64,000 nucleotides of DNA from Bacillus sp. M6-12. Lineage in GTDB: Bacteria; Bacillota; Bacilli; Bacillales; DSM-1321. Of this stretch, positions 1 to 7,902 are shown in pieces. The notes below the pieces were generated by a model. It was not told where the DNA came from. It made no database searches and saw nothing but the letters and a program-made list of their open reading frames with translations. How positions within the stretch are numbered: position 1 is the first letter of the stretch; the number at the start of each line of letters is the position of its first letter. The stretch covers positions 124,001 to 188,000 of the forward strand of contig NZ_PGVF01000011.1 in the NCBI RefSeq assembly GCF_002860285.1, read 5' to 3'. The position numbers and the translations under genes are program-made.

Positions 1-25
1 TTTTTTGAATTTATTAATGAGTTTC

Positions 26-595
26 TTAGAAAATCTTCTGGCGGTCCCGCTCTTCTTTTAAGATTTCTACCGCTTCTCGGAACCTTAAGGAATGAACGAT
101 TTCACGCTCCCTTAAAAATCTGAGTGAATCGTTGATATCGGGATCATCAGAGATATCTATCAGCCATTGGTATGTCGCACGCGCTTTTTCCTCGGCTGCT
201 ATATCTTCATAAAGATCGGCAATCGGATCGCCTTTGGCCTGAATGTATGCGGCAGTAAAAGGGACACCTGAAGCGTTATGGTAATACAAGGCACTATCAT
301 GGTTTACATAATGGTCTCCCAATCCCGCATCCCTCAGCTGCTGAGGGGTGGCATCCTTCGTGAGCTTATAGATCATTGTGGCAATCATTTCCAGATGAGC
401 AAATTCCTCTGTTCCGATATCAGTTAAAAGGCCTATTACCTTATCAGGTATAGTATAGCGCTGGTTTAAATAGCGAAGGGCAGCTGCAAGCTCTCCATCC
501 GCTCCGCCGTATTGTTCAATTAAGTATTTTGCAAGTGTTGGATTACACTGGCTTACTTTAACAGGATATTGCAGTTTCTTTTCATATACCCACAC
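26..595 (-). CDS. cotJC: Spore coat protein CotJC, manganese-catalase-like
   Basis: The 189-residue product matches CotJC, an inner spore-coat protein of the ferritin-like manganese-catalase family. Glu/His metal-ligand candidates are visible in four helices: GGADGELAAAL near residue 30, TEEFAHLEM near 63, AAEEKARATY near 133 and REIVHSLRF near 163. The start is GTG, placed 6-7 bases after an AAGGGGGG ribosome site; an ATG two bases upstream is out of frame. It is last in the cotJA-cotJB-cotJC operon, 12 bases after cotJB. In B. subtilis the operon is sigma-E controlled in the mother cell; I could not identify a convincing sigma-E promoter here. Catalase activity is a family inference. Confidence 0.93.
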   Translation of the reverse strand: MWVYEKKLQYPVKVSQCNPTLAKYLIEQYGGADGELAAALRYLNQRYTIPDKVIGLLTDIGTEEFAHLEMIATMIYKLTKDATPQQLRDAGLGDHYVNHDSALYYHNASGVPFTAAYIQAKGDPIADLYEDIAAEEKARATYQWLIDISDDPDINDSLRFLREREIVHSLRFREAVEILKEERDRQKIF

Positions 596-607
596 ATTGA
601 TCCCCCC

Positions 608-877
608 TTAAACCTGCCATGGCCATGGCATGCTATTCCACTCCCAGCCCGGTCCTACGGGTACGGTGCTGTTTCCATATTGCATTAAAGGCCCATAGCA
701 TGATTCTAACTGACGTTTTAGCTGCTGGCTGTATTGCGCATACTGGTTGAACTGGTTTAAAGCCTGTTCATCGCTTGGGTGTGTATCAAGATACAGGGTT
801 AACTCCACCAGCACGAAGTCGGCAGCCTGTATCTGACCGAGCAATTGATAATAATCATCATCAAGCTTCTTAGACAC
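608..877 (-). CDS. cotJB: Spore coat protein CotJB
   Basis: Eighty-nine residues beginning [10 protein letters not shown], matching CotJB (about 87 residues in B. subtilis), a small coat component needed with CotJA and CotJC. The hallmark segment [12 protein letters not shown] is present and the C-terminus is Trp/Pro-rich ([11 protein letters not shown]). I choose a GTG start at 877 because GGAAG lies 7-8 bases upstream and the reading frame upstream of it overlaps cotJA. One base separates the cotJA stop from this GTG, so translation is probably coupled. No catalytic motif is visible and the role is structural. Confidence 0.9.
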   Translation of the reverse strand: MSKKLDDDYYQLLGQIQAADFVLVELTLYLDTHPSDEQALNQFNQYAQYSQQLKRQLESCYGPLMQYGNSTVPVGPGWEWNSMPWPWQV

Positions 878-878
878 C

Positions 879-1115
879 TTATGACTTCCTTTCTCTGTAT
901 GGATTTTCGTAATAATCATACAACGGCTTCCACAATGTTCCCCGCATTAACGCTTCTTGAGGCGAAAATTGCTCCAGATTCGGAGGCTGGAAAAACATAT
1001 ATAAATTAGGAGGTGTTCTGTAAAATTTAACGCCTATTGGAGGACAGGGATCAAAACGGCTGTGATAGGGCTTCCATGCTTTTACAGGTGTAAAGTGAGT
1101 ATATCTTTCTTCCAT
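879..1115 (-). CDS. cotJA: Spore coat-associated protein CotJA
   Basis: Seventy-eight residues starting [10 protein letters not shown], rich in Pro and Tyr, with the motif [12 protein letters not shown] and a C-terminal [15 protein letters not shown] segment typical of CotJA. The ATG at 1115 follows AAAGGAG by about 8 bases; a start six codons upstream is unlikely because it would overlap that ribosome site. It is the first gene of cotJABC on the minus strand. The 320-base gap to yocH holds both divergent promoters. Mother-cell expression and coat localisation are inferred from B. subtilis. Confidence 0.9.
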   Translation of the reverse strand: MEERYTHFTPVKAWKPYHSRFDPCPPIGVKFYRTPPNLYMFFQPPNLEQFSPQEALMRGTLWKPLYDYYENPYRERKS

Positions 1116-1282
1116 TTTTTGGTCTCCTTTCAAGTTAGTTGATCTATTTACACCTTATGAAAAGGGTGCATGTCTGCATTCCAGTTAATTGATTAATAAA
1201 TGCTGGCTAGGCAAAAAAACATTTTTAAAAAATCTGAAAATTCTTTCTTCTTGTTATTCAGCTGTCAATTGAATGAAATGTT

Positions 1283-1340
1283 TGTAATGAGACTTTCATC
1301 TGTTTGTTCTTTGGATACGAAAAATGTATGTTAAGATAAT
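1283..1340 (+). promoter_or_regulatory. Candidate yocH promoter with possible WalR half-site
   Basis: TTGGAT (1311-1316) and GATAAT (1335-1340) are separated by 18 bases, giving a plausible sigma-A promoter about 100 bases before yocH. TGTAAT at 1283-1288, followed after five bases by TTTCAT, partly resembles the WalR box (TGTWAH-N5-TGTWAH) known to control yocH in B. subtilis. Only the first half fits well, so WalR control is a weak inference. Confidence 0.35.
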
Positions 1341-1441
1341 TTCCGTTAGCTTATTTAAATCCAATACATAAGCATTCGTCTTTAGAAAGATCTTAGCGAG
1401 AGAAAGATTTAAGATTTACATAGAAACAGGAGGGTTTTAAT

Positions 1442-2338
1442 ATGAAAAGATCAATCTTAACTTTTGCGGCGGCAGCTGCGTTCACAACAGCGTTTGGTGC
1501 AAACGCATCAGCTCAGGAAGTGAAGGTGAAAGAAGGAGATAGTCTATGGAAACTTTCCGAGGAATATCAAGTTACGGTTGACGATATTAGATCTTGGAAC
1601 CATTTATCATCTGATGTAATTATTGCAGGAGAAAGCTTAAAAGTTTCAGCTGAAGAATATTACACTATTAAAAAAGGAGACACCCTGTCATGCATAGCAC
1701 GTACATATGGTGTAACAGTAGATAACTTAAAAAAATGGAATCAATTAAGTTCGGACCTTATCATTGCTGATAACCAGCTGCTAATCTTAACTGATGGCTC
1801 TGATGCAGGGACGGCAACAGCAGAAAAAACAGTTCCTGCCCAGGCAAAGAAGCAATCAACTGCAAAATCAGTACCAGCACAACCAAAACAGCAGGCAGCT
1901 GCTAAAGCAGCTCCAGCTCAGGCAAAGCAGACAGCACCTGCTAAACCAGCACAGGCTGAGCCAAAGCCAGCTGCTCCTGTTCAAGAAAAACCGGCAGCTA
2001 AGCCAGTGGTCCGCCAAGCTGCTGAACAGCCGGCACCGGCTGCTGCTTCAAAAGAACTTACTGTAACAGCTACAGCCTATACGGCAAGCTGCGACGGCTG
2101 CAGCGGTGTAACAGCAACAGGAATTGATCTGAAGGCCAATCCAAATGCAAAAGTTATCTCCGTAGATCCAAATGTCATTCCTTTAGGCTCTAAAGTATGG
2201 GTAGAAGGCTATGGAAATGCACTGGCCGGAGACACAGGCGGTGCAATTAAAGGCAACAAAATTGATGTATTTGTACCAAACCAACAAGCTGCTTTAAACT
2301 GGGGCAATAAGCAAGTAACTGTAAAGGTGCTTGATTAA
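1442..2338 (+). CDS. yocH: Secreted LysM-LysM-3D cell-wall protein (YocH-like)
   Basis: This 298-residue protein has a signal peptide ending near GANASAQ, two LysM peptidoglycan-binding repeats (about residues 26-67 and 72-113), a long Ala/Pro/Gln/Lys linker (about 118-200) and a C-terminal 3D domain. The three conserved aspartates sit in the segment running from SVDPNVIPLG to DTGGAIKGNKIDVF. This order and length match YocH, a WalRK-regulated wall hydrolase-like protein of B. subtilis; 3D domains resemble lytic transglycosylase MltA. The ATG follows AGGAGGG. The linker is low-complexity with repeated AQAKQ and APAQ units, probably spanning the wall. A terminator follows at 2353. Confidence 0.88.
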   Translation: MKRSILTFAAAAAFTTAFGANASAQEVKVKEGDSLWKLSEEYQVTVDDIRSWNHLSSDVIIAGESLKVSAEEYYTIKKGDTLSCIARTYGVTVDNLKKWNQLSSDLIIADNQLLILTDGSDAGTATAEKTVPAQAKKQSTAKSVPAQPKQQAAAKAAPAQAKQTAPAKPAQAEPKPAAPVQEKPAAKPVVRQAAEQPAPAAASKELTVTATAYTASCDGCSGVTATGIDLKANPNAKVISVDPNVIPLGSKVWVEGYGNALAGDTGGAIKGNKIDVFVPNQQAALNWGNKQVTVKVLD

Positions 2339-2352
2339 CTTAAATCAAAAGA

Positions 2353-2390
2353 AAAAGGAGGGGCCATTTGATATGGCCTCCTCCTTTTTT
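2353..2390 (+). terminator. Rho-independent terminator after yocH
   Basis: AAAAGGAGGGGCCAT pairs with ATGGCCTCCTCCTTTT (one mismatch or bulge) around a TTTGAT loop, followed by a T-run, 15 bases after the yocH stop. Confidence 0.9.
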
Positions 2391-2429
2391 ATGATTTCAG
2401 TCCATTTTTGCAAAGGATTCACTGAAAGA

Positions 2430-2625
2430 TTGAAAATACTGTCCAAAGTGATGGATTTACTGTCGAAGAAGGAGAAAATACTGTCCAAAAAAGCACTTTT
2501 ACTGTCAAAACAAGAAATTTACTTGCCAAATCTGTTTTCATTTAAATTTCAGGTAAATTTAGCGGATGATAAACTGCCAGACATAATACTCGCCAAAATC
2601 GCAAATTTATTCGCCAAGCATGAAA
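2430..2625 (+). repeat. Degenerate 21-nt period repeat array
   Basis: The core TTTACTGTCNAA or variants begins at 2437, 2458, 2479 and 2500, exactly 21 bases apart, with a further diverged copy at 2520 and again TACTCGCCAAA at 2587 and TATTCGCCAA at 2608 (also 21 apart). The array fills the gap between two convergent genes. One forward frame reads as heptads of the type LSKKEKI, LSKKALL, LSKQEIY, but no start or ribosome site supports translation. A similar array is at 10.2 kb. Confidence 0.6.
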
Positions 2626-2664
2626 ATTCATCTTTGTTCATTCAAACAGCAGCTAATTTTCTTT

Positions 2665-4824
2665 TCATATAGCATCATGTTTCCCGCGTTGTTTTTTCAC
2701 CCCTGCAAATGGCAGCCACCAGTTCCAATCGCCAAGCAGTTTCATAAGCGACGGCACGAGCAACATCCGGATGATTGTTGCATCAATGAAAATTGCGACG
2801 GCTATGCCGATTCCGATTTGTTTAACGGGCATCACGCCTGTAAAAGCAAACGCTCCGGTAATTACAATCATGATCAGCGCAGCCGATGTGATAATTTTAC
2901 TGGTGGAGGAGAGCCCTTCAACAGTTGCAAAGTGATTGTCCCGGGTTTCCAGATAAATCTCGTGGATCCTTGAGATTAAAAAAACTTCATAATCCATACT
3001 GAGTCCAAATACCAGCGAAAAAATTATGACCGGGATAATTAGCGTGATATCTGATTCCGGGATGCCAAAATGGCCATATTGAAAGATCCATACCAGTACG
3101 CCAAAAGTTGCACTGAGGCTTAAAATATTCATGAAGATGGCCTTTAGCGGGATCACAACAGACCTGAATGCAATAAGCAAAATGAAATAAGTGGACAGCA
3201 GGATAATGGAAATCCCAAAAGCTATTTTATCGTAAATTTCATCAAATATTTCCTGGTTGAATTTTGCCTGCCCGCCTACCAATACTGGGACGTCAAAGTC
3301 TTTGCTGCTCCATTCCCGTACAAAATCCTTTGATTCTTCAGACGAAGGATTTCCTTTTAAATGAACCTGCATCATAGCTTGATCACCCTTGATAAAGTTC
3401 TGAACGATTGGCTCTACTGCAGGTTGCGTTTGCGGGTTTTCCAAGGCAGAACTAAGTTCCTTTGCAGAATTCACCTTGGTAAAGGTAAACACAGAGCTGA
3501 CAGACTGCACCCTGGAATCGCTTTTCCAGTTATTTTCAAGCTTTTGTAATTGCTCAAGTCCGGCAGCTGATTTCCATCCTTCTTCACGCTTGGCAATAAC
3601 ATAAACAGTATTCCGGCTGATTTCGGGAAACTCTTTTTGAATATCCTCAAACGCCTGCCTCGATTCATAGTTTTTAGGAAGCGAGTCTGCTTTTGGGATA
3701 GAAAGTGTAATATCTTTTACAGGAACAATACATGCCAGCAAAAGCGAAAATGCAGCGAGACTGACAAAGACAGGCCGTTTCATGACAAAGGAAGCGAACT
3801 TTCTCCAGCCATTTTCATTTCCAGGCTTCGCTTTTAACAGCATCCATTTGTTAATATGGTCGCCTAACATTAATAAAATCGAAGGAAGCAATGTGAGGGA
3901 GGAAATGACTGCAATTCCAACTACGACCATTCCTCCAGCCGATATCGTCTTAAATATATCGATTTTAAACACCAGCATCGAAGCCAGTCCGATAAAGACG
4001 CATACTGCGGAGAAGATAATTGACCTTCCAGCTGTCATAATCGTTTTTTCAATCGCAGCATCATGGCTGGATCCTTTCAGTTCTTCGCGGTATCTGTTGA
4101 TAAACAGCAGAGAAAAATCAATGCTGAGTGCCAGTCCGATCATTGGGACTACATTCAAAATAAAGATCGATAAGGGAATTCTGTCCCCTAGGAGCGTTAG
4201 CACGCCAAATGATGCTATAACGGTTATGGCACCGGTAATAACCGGGACGAGTGATGCTGCTGCACTGCCAAAAGCAAATAGCAGCACTAAAAGGGCTACG
4301 GGGAGTCCAATCAGTTCGGCACGTTTTAAGTCATCCTGGCTTGCCTGGTTAATATCGAGATTCAAGACAGGCGGTCCTGTCAGTTTTGTATGCTTTTCAT
4401 TGCCAATAATATCTCTAACTTGTTCAACCTGGTCCTTCATTTCGTCTTGTTCTTCATCAAAGGCAAGAACCGCATAGGCTAAGTTATCCTTTTGAAGCTT
4501 ATTGTCAGAGAGGGGGGACTGGATTTTATCAGTGATTTTTTCATTTTGAATCGTCGTAAGTGTTTCCGAGATTCTGCTTTGGAAATCCGGTTCTTTCTCA
4601 TTGGCTTTTTTTTCAAATAAAAGGAGAATAGTTGATTTTGGCACACCAAAGGTTTTCGTTAATTCCTGTTCAACCTGCTTAAATTCACCATCTGTTTCAA
4701 ACCCGTCACCATGCAACAGGGCAGGGAGCTGCAGAGCGAAATAACCAAGGCCTATGGTCAGCAATAACCACCCCGCTAAAAAGATTTTATAAAATTTGAT
4801 AACCAGTTTTGCTATAGCTCTCAT
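2665..4824 (-). CDS. MMPL/RND-family membrane exporter (YdfJ-like)
   Basis: The 719-residue protein has the duplicated MMPL layout: one N-terminal transmembrane helix, a large extracytoplasmic domain (about 35-165), a cluster of helices (about 168-365), a second soluble domain (about 370-520) and a second helix cluster to the C-terminus. Motifs such as ALSIDFSLLFINRYREEL and GLSMDYEVFLISRI, with buried Asp residues in helix 4 of each half, fit proton-driven RND transporters. Length matches B. subtilis YdfJ. The ATG follows GGGAGGG by 7 bases. It lies 85 bases downstream of, and on the same strand as, a TetR regulator, so the pair probably forms one operon. The exported substrate is unknown. 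Confidence 0.85.
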   Translation of the reverse strand: MRAIAKLVIKFYKIFLAGWLLLTIGLGYFALQLPALLHGDGFETDGEFKQVEQELTKTFGVPKSTILLLFEKKANEKEPDFQSRISETLTTIQNEKITDKIQSPLSDNKLQKDNLAYAVLAFDEEQDEMKDQVEQVRDIIGNEKHTKLTGPPVLNLDINQASQDDLKRAELIGLPVALLVLLFAFGSAAASLVPVITGAITVIASFGVLTLLGDRIPLSIFILNVVPMIGLALSIDFSLLFINRYREELKGSSHDAAIEKTIMTAGRSIIFSAVCVFIGLASMLVFKIDIFKTISAGGMVVVGIAVISSLTLLPSILLMLGDHINKWMLLKAKPGNENGWRKFASFVMKRPVFVSLAAFSLLLACIVPVKDITLSIPKADSLPKNYESRQAFEDIQKEFPEISRNTVYVIAKREEGWKSAAGLEQLQKLENNWKSDSRVQSVSSVFTFTKVNSAKELSSALENPQTQPAVEPIVQNFIKGDQAMMQVHLKGNPSSEESKDFVREWSSKDFDVPVLVGGQAKFNQEIFDEIYDKIAFGISIILLSTYFILLIAFRSVVIPLKAIFMNILSLSATFGVLVWIFQYGHFGIPESDITLIIPVIIFSLVFGLSMDYEVFLISRIHEIYLETRDNHFATVEGLSSTSKIITSAALIMIVITGAFAFTGVMPVKQIGIGIAVAIFIDATIIRMLLVPSLMKLLGDWNWWLPFAGVKKQRGKHDAI

Positions 4825-4909
4825 CGATAAACCCTCCCATCATGCGAAAGCAAAATATCGTCTTTACTCTATCTATTTAAAAAGCAACCTCGGCATATTA
4901 CATAAATAA

Positions 4910-5785
4910 TCATTTTTTCTCATTAAAATATCCGCGGACCAAAATCTCCAGTTCCTTTATATCCAAAAATCCAGCTTTCAAAGAAGCCAGCGCACTTTCA
5001 ATAATGAACTCTCGCGGACTTTTTGAATGTATAAATTCTTCTTCTATAAAATCAAGCAGTTCGACAAACTTTAATTGATTTTCGCAATTGCTTAGCTCTT
5101 TTTTTACTGTCAAAACTTCCTTGTGAAGAGCCTGCTTTATGTCCGAGTTGGCTGATGTATTTTCTGGCAGCCAGCTTTCCAGAAGCTCTGGCTGGATTAA
5201 TATTTCTCCAGTTTCAGCTACTTCCTTAACTATCCCCGCAACCCGTTGTACACTGTAACGGACCACTTGGTGATAATTAATTTTTGATCCGTTTGCTCTC
5301 ACGTTATATTTGAGATTATGATGTAAAATTCCCATAAACATAATTGCACAATCCAGCAGATAAGGCTGCACTTTTTTGCCGAAGATGTGTATGAATCGTC
5401 TGTATAACCACCGAAGCACTTTTAGTTGCCCAAGTTTCATAAACTGTTTGAGATCTTCATCATTTGAGACAAGGACCTCTTCAAATAGGGTAATCAATCT
5501 TTTTCTTCGATTAGTCATCAGGTGCAGTTCTATCTGTTTAATAAAGATTTCAATGTTCGAAGGATCTTGGCCGATAAGCAGTTCATTGCGCTCTTTTTCA
5601 ATAGTTTCAAATATGGATTTAAAAAGTGCGATTAATAACTCGTTTTTTGATGAAAAGTAATTATAGAATGTTCCTTTAGAAATACCGCTATAGTCTAAAA
5701 TATCTTGAATAGAGGTTGCCTGAAACCCTTTTTCAATAAATAATTGGTGTGCCGCTTTAATAACATGCTGCTTTCTTTCATTCAT
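4910..5785 (-). CDS. TetR/AcrR-family regulator with long C-terminal region
   Basis: The N-terminus (residues 1-60) is a TetR helix-turn-helix: AAHQLFIEKGFQATSIQDIL, then GISKGTFYNYF. The product is 291 residues, about 100 longer than a typical TetR protein; the last third (from about residue 195) is charged and helical and may add a dimer or ligand surface. The ATG at 5785 follows GGGTGAT. It sits between the MMPL exporter (same strand, downstream) and an MFS exporter (divergent), so it is probably the local repressor of one or both. No obvious palindromic operator was found by eye. Confidence 0.8.
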   Translation of the reverse strand: MNERKQHVIKAAHQLFIEKGFQATSIQDILDYSGISKGTFYNYFSSKNELLIALFKSIFETIEKERNELLIGQDPSNIEIFIKQIELHLMTNRRKRLITLFEEVLVSNDEDLKQFMKLGQLKVLRWLYRRFIHIFGKKVQPYLLDCAIMFMGILHHNLKYNVRANGSKINYHQVVRYSVQRVAGIVKEVAETGEILIQPELLESWLPENTSANSDIKQALHKEVLTVKKELSNCENQLKFVELLDFIEEEFIHSKSPREFIIESALASLKAGFLDIKELEILVRGYFNEKK

Positions 5786-5827
5786 ATTATCACCCGTTAA
5801 TGGAATTGGAATGCCAGTATAAAAATC

Positions 5828-5856
5828 ATAGTACAGTATTCTGTGGGTTAATACAA
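5828..5856 (-). promoter_or_regulatory. Candidate sigma-A promoter of the TetR-MMPL operon
   Basis: On the minus strand TTGTAT (5856-5851) and TACTAT (5833-5828) are 17 bases apart, 43 bases before the TetR start codon. Confidence 0.5.
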
Positions 5857-5881
5857 ACCTAGTTATAAAGCATTTTTTAAA

Positions 5882-5910
5882 TTGCAATTCTTGAACACAT
5901 GGTATATGAT
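5882..5910 (+). promoter_or_regulatory. Candidate sigma-A promoter of the MFS exporter
   Basis: TTGCAA (5882-5887) and TATGAT (5905-5910) are separated by 17 bases, 58 bases before the MFS start. It lies 25 bases from the divergent candidate promoter, so one repressor dimer could cover both. Confidence 0.45.
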
Positions 5911-5968
5911 GAGTTTTGCATATAATGTTGGTATAAAAAGATGAACTATATGTACACAGGAGGAATTT

Positions 5969-7492
5969 ATGGATCACTCGGTTAAAACTCCTGATCGTCC
6001 GCCGTATGGCATACTTGCTGTACTGATGATTGGAGCATTTATTACATTCTTAAACAATACTTTATTAAATATTGCACTGCCTTCGATTATGAAAGACCTG
6101 AAAGTTGAACCATCGACTGTCCAATGGCTTACCACAGGATTTATGCTCGTCAACGGGATTTTGATTCCATCTACTGCTTTCCTTATTCAAAAATATTCTG
6201 TAAAGCGGCTATTTCTGGTAGCGATGGGGCTGTTTACCCTGGGAACAGTCCTTGCAGGTTTTGCCCATGCTTTCCCGCTATTGCTGGCTGGAAGGATGAT
6301 CCAGGCTTCCGGCTCTGCCATCATGATGCCGGTATTGATGAATGTTATGCTGGTCAGCTTCCCGATTGAAAAAAGGGGAGCGGCCATGGGTGTCTTTGGA
6401 TTAATTCTTATGTTTGCACCGGCAATTGGTCCGACGCTATCCGGCTGGATCATCGAACATTATGAGTGGAGAATGCTTTTCCATTTTGTTACACCAATTG
6501 CAATCATTGTATTTTTACTAGGTGCTTTCCTGCTTAAGGATAAAAAGGAGAAAGTCGATATCAGGCTTGATTTGTTTTCTCTTTTATTATCAAGTATAGG
6601 GTTTGGTTCATTGCTTTATGGTTTTAGCTCAGCAGGCAGAAAAGGCTGGGATAGCCCGCATGTTTATCTGACAATAACAATTGGAGTTCTAACTTTGATT
6701 TGGTTTATTTTGCGTCAATTAAAGCAGGAACGGCCAATGCTGAATTTTAGAATCTTTAAATATCCGATGTTTGCTTTATCATCTTCGATTACGATTGTCC
6801 TAAATATGGCACTGTTTTCAGGGATGCTGCTAATTCCTATCTATGTTCAGACACTGCGCGGAATATCACCGCTGGATGCAGGATTAATGATGCTCCCGGG
6901 TGCAATTGTCATGGCGCTTATGTCGCCGATTACGGGAAGATTGTTTGATAAGTTCGGAGGACGATCGTTATCAATCATTGGTTTAGCTATAACAACTATT
7001 ACAACATATTTCTTCAGCAATCTGACATTTGAGACTTCTTATACTAACTTGGTAATCTTAAACTCGGTTCGGATGTTTGGTATGTCAATGGTAATGATGC
7101 CAATCTCGACGAATGGCCTGAATCAATTGCCAACAAGATTTTATCCGCATGGAACGGCAATGAATAATACCCTGAACCAGGTTTCAGGGGCTATCGGGAC
7201 TGCAATTTTAGTTACAATCATGTCCAACCGTACAGAAACCCATGCTGAAGAATTGGGTAAAGAGGCTATGAAACAACTGACTGGTAAGCCGACAGCAGCA
7301 CAAATAGCACAAATGAAACAGGAAATCGGCATGAAAGCTATGCTGGAGGGAATAAACGACGCATTCCTGGTCGCAGCCTTCCTCGCTGCTATCTCATTCT
7401 TTCTTGCATTCTTTATCAAGCGGGCAAAACAGGCCCCGGATCCGGAAGGAAATCAGCCAGTCGAGACGGCTTCCGCAGAAGGATCCAACTAG
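5969..7492 (+). CDS. DHA2-family (14-TM) MFS drug exporter
   Basis: This 507-residue protein has the features of EmrB/QacA-type exporters: about 14 hydrophobic segments, the motif NTLLNIALPSIMKDL in the first helix region, a motif-A-like loop near IQKYSVKRLF, and motif C near GPTLSG after helix 5. ATG follows AGGAGGAATTT. It is divergent from a TetR regulator and likely repressed by it. Substrates cannot be read from sequence; relatives such as LmrB export lincomycin or dyes. The C-terminal tail is hydrophilic and Glu-rich. A terminator lies 140 bases downstream. Confidence 0.85.
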   Translation: MDHSVKTPDRPPYGILAVLMIGAFITFLNNTLLNIALPSIMKDLKVEPSTVQWLTTGFMLVNGILIPSTAFLIQKYSVKRLFLVAMGLFTLGTVLAGFAHAFPLLLAGRMIQASGSAIMMPVLMNVMLVSFPIEKRGAAMGVFGLILMFAPAIGPTLSGWIIEHYEWRMLFHFVTPIAIIVFLLGAFLLKDKKEKVDIRLDLFSLLLSSIGFGSLLYGFSSAGRKGWDSPHVYLTITIGVLTLIWFILRQLKQERPMLNFRIFKYPMFALSSSITIVLNMALFSGMLLIPIYVQTLRGISPLDAGLMMLPGAIVMALMSPITGRLFDKFGGRSLSIIGLAITTITTYFFSNLTFETSYTNLVILNSVRMFGMSMVMMPISTNGLNQLPTRFYPHGTAMNNTLNQVSGAIGTAILVTIMSNRTETHAEELGKEAMKQLTGKPTAAQIAQMKQEIGMKAMLEGINDAFLVAAFLAAISFFLAFFIKRAKQAPDPEGNQPVETASAEGSN

Positions 7493-7630
7493 CTGAGTGA
7501 TACTCTTTAAGGCGGTATGAAGCGGAATTGCCGGCAATAAGCGAAATTTATTTTCCGGAAATTCCCTTGTTAAGCTAGAAATAAATTTTTAAACATAAAC
7601 CAAACTTCACATAAAAAACTGAAAAGAGTG

Positions 7631-7664
7631 CCCCTTGCTTGTAAAAGTGAGGGGATTTTTTATT
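7631..7664 (+). terminator. Terminator downstream of the MFS exporter
   Basis: CCCCTTGCTT and AAGTGAGGGG form a 10-bp stem with two G-U pairs around a GTAA loop, followed by ATTTTTTATT. Confidence 0.85.
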
Positions 7665-7749
7665 AAGAGATTATAATTGAAAATCTTGTGAACATACACT
7701 ATATGTGATTTACTTTTCAATATAAATCGCCATCCCCGTTTATGCATAG

Positions 7750-7848
7750 AGGCTTAGAAAAAGTGAAAAAATTCATGCTCCTGATAGTGGCAGGGAAAAA
7801 GTGATTCCAGTTGAAGTTACAGGAGATATGGTGTTTATTTTATTGTAA
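7750..7848 (+). pseudogene. Possible C-terminal remnant of nitrite reductase small subunit (NasE/NirD)
   Basis: An in-frame stretch directly upstream of nasF reads APDSGREKVIPVEVTG followed by DMVFILL and a stop at 7846-7848. This resembles the last beta-strands of Rieske-type NirD/NasE proteins, where an APD-G segment is followed by a PVEV-G-(I/V)Y-type end. The frame is closed by TAG at 7747 and no start codon or Rieske Cys/His motif is present. In B. subtilis nasE lies immediately before nasF, so position supports the reading. The match is short and made by eye. Confidence 0.4.
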
Positions 7849-7902
7849 GATAAAAATATGACAAGAAATGAAGAAATGGCGAGTCGGGAAGGGTGGCATT
7901 AT

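Noticed and set aside
2331..2672. A 113-codon frame through the first repeat array
   Set aside because: Overlaps the yocH end and its terminator; no ribosome site; heptads come from the repeat.
3782..4477. A 231-codon frame opposite the MMPL exporter
   Set aside because: Antisense shadow of a well-supported gene; no ribosome site and composition reflects the complementary codons.
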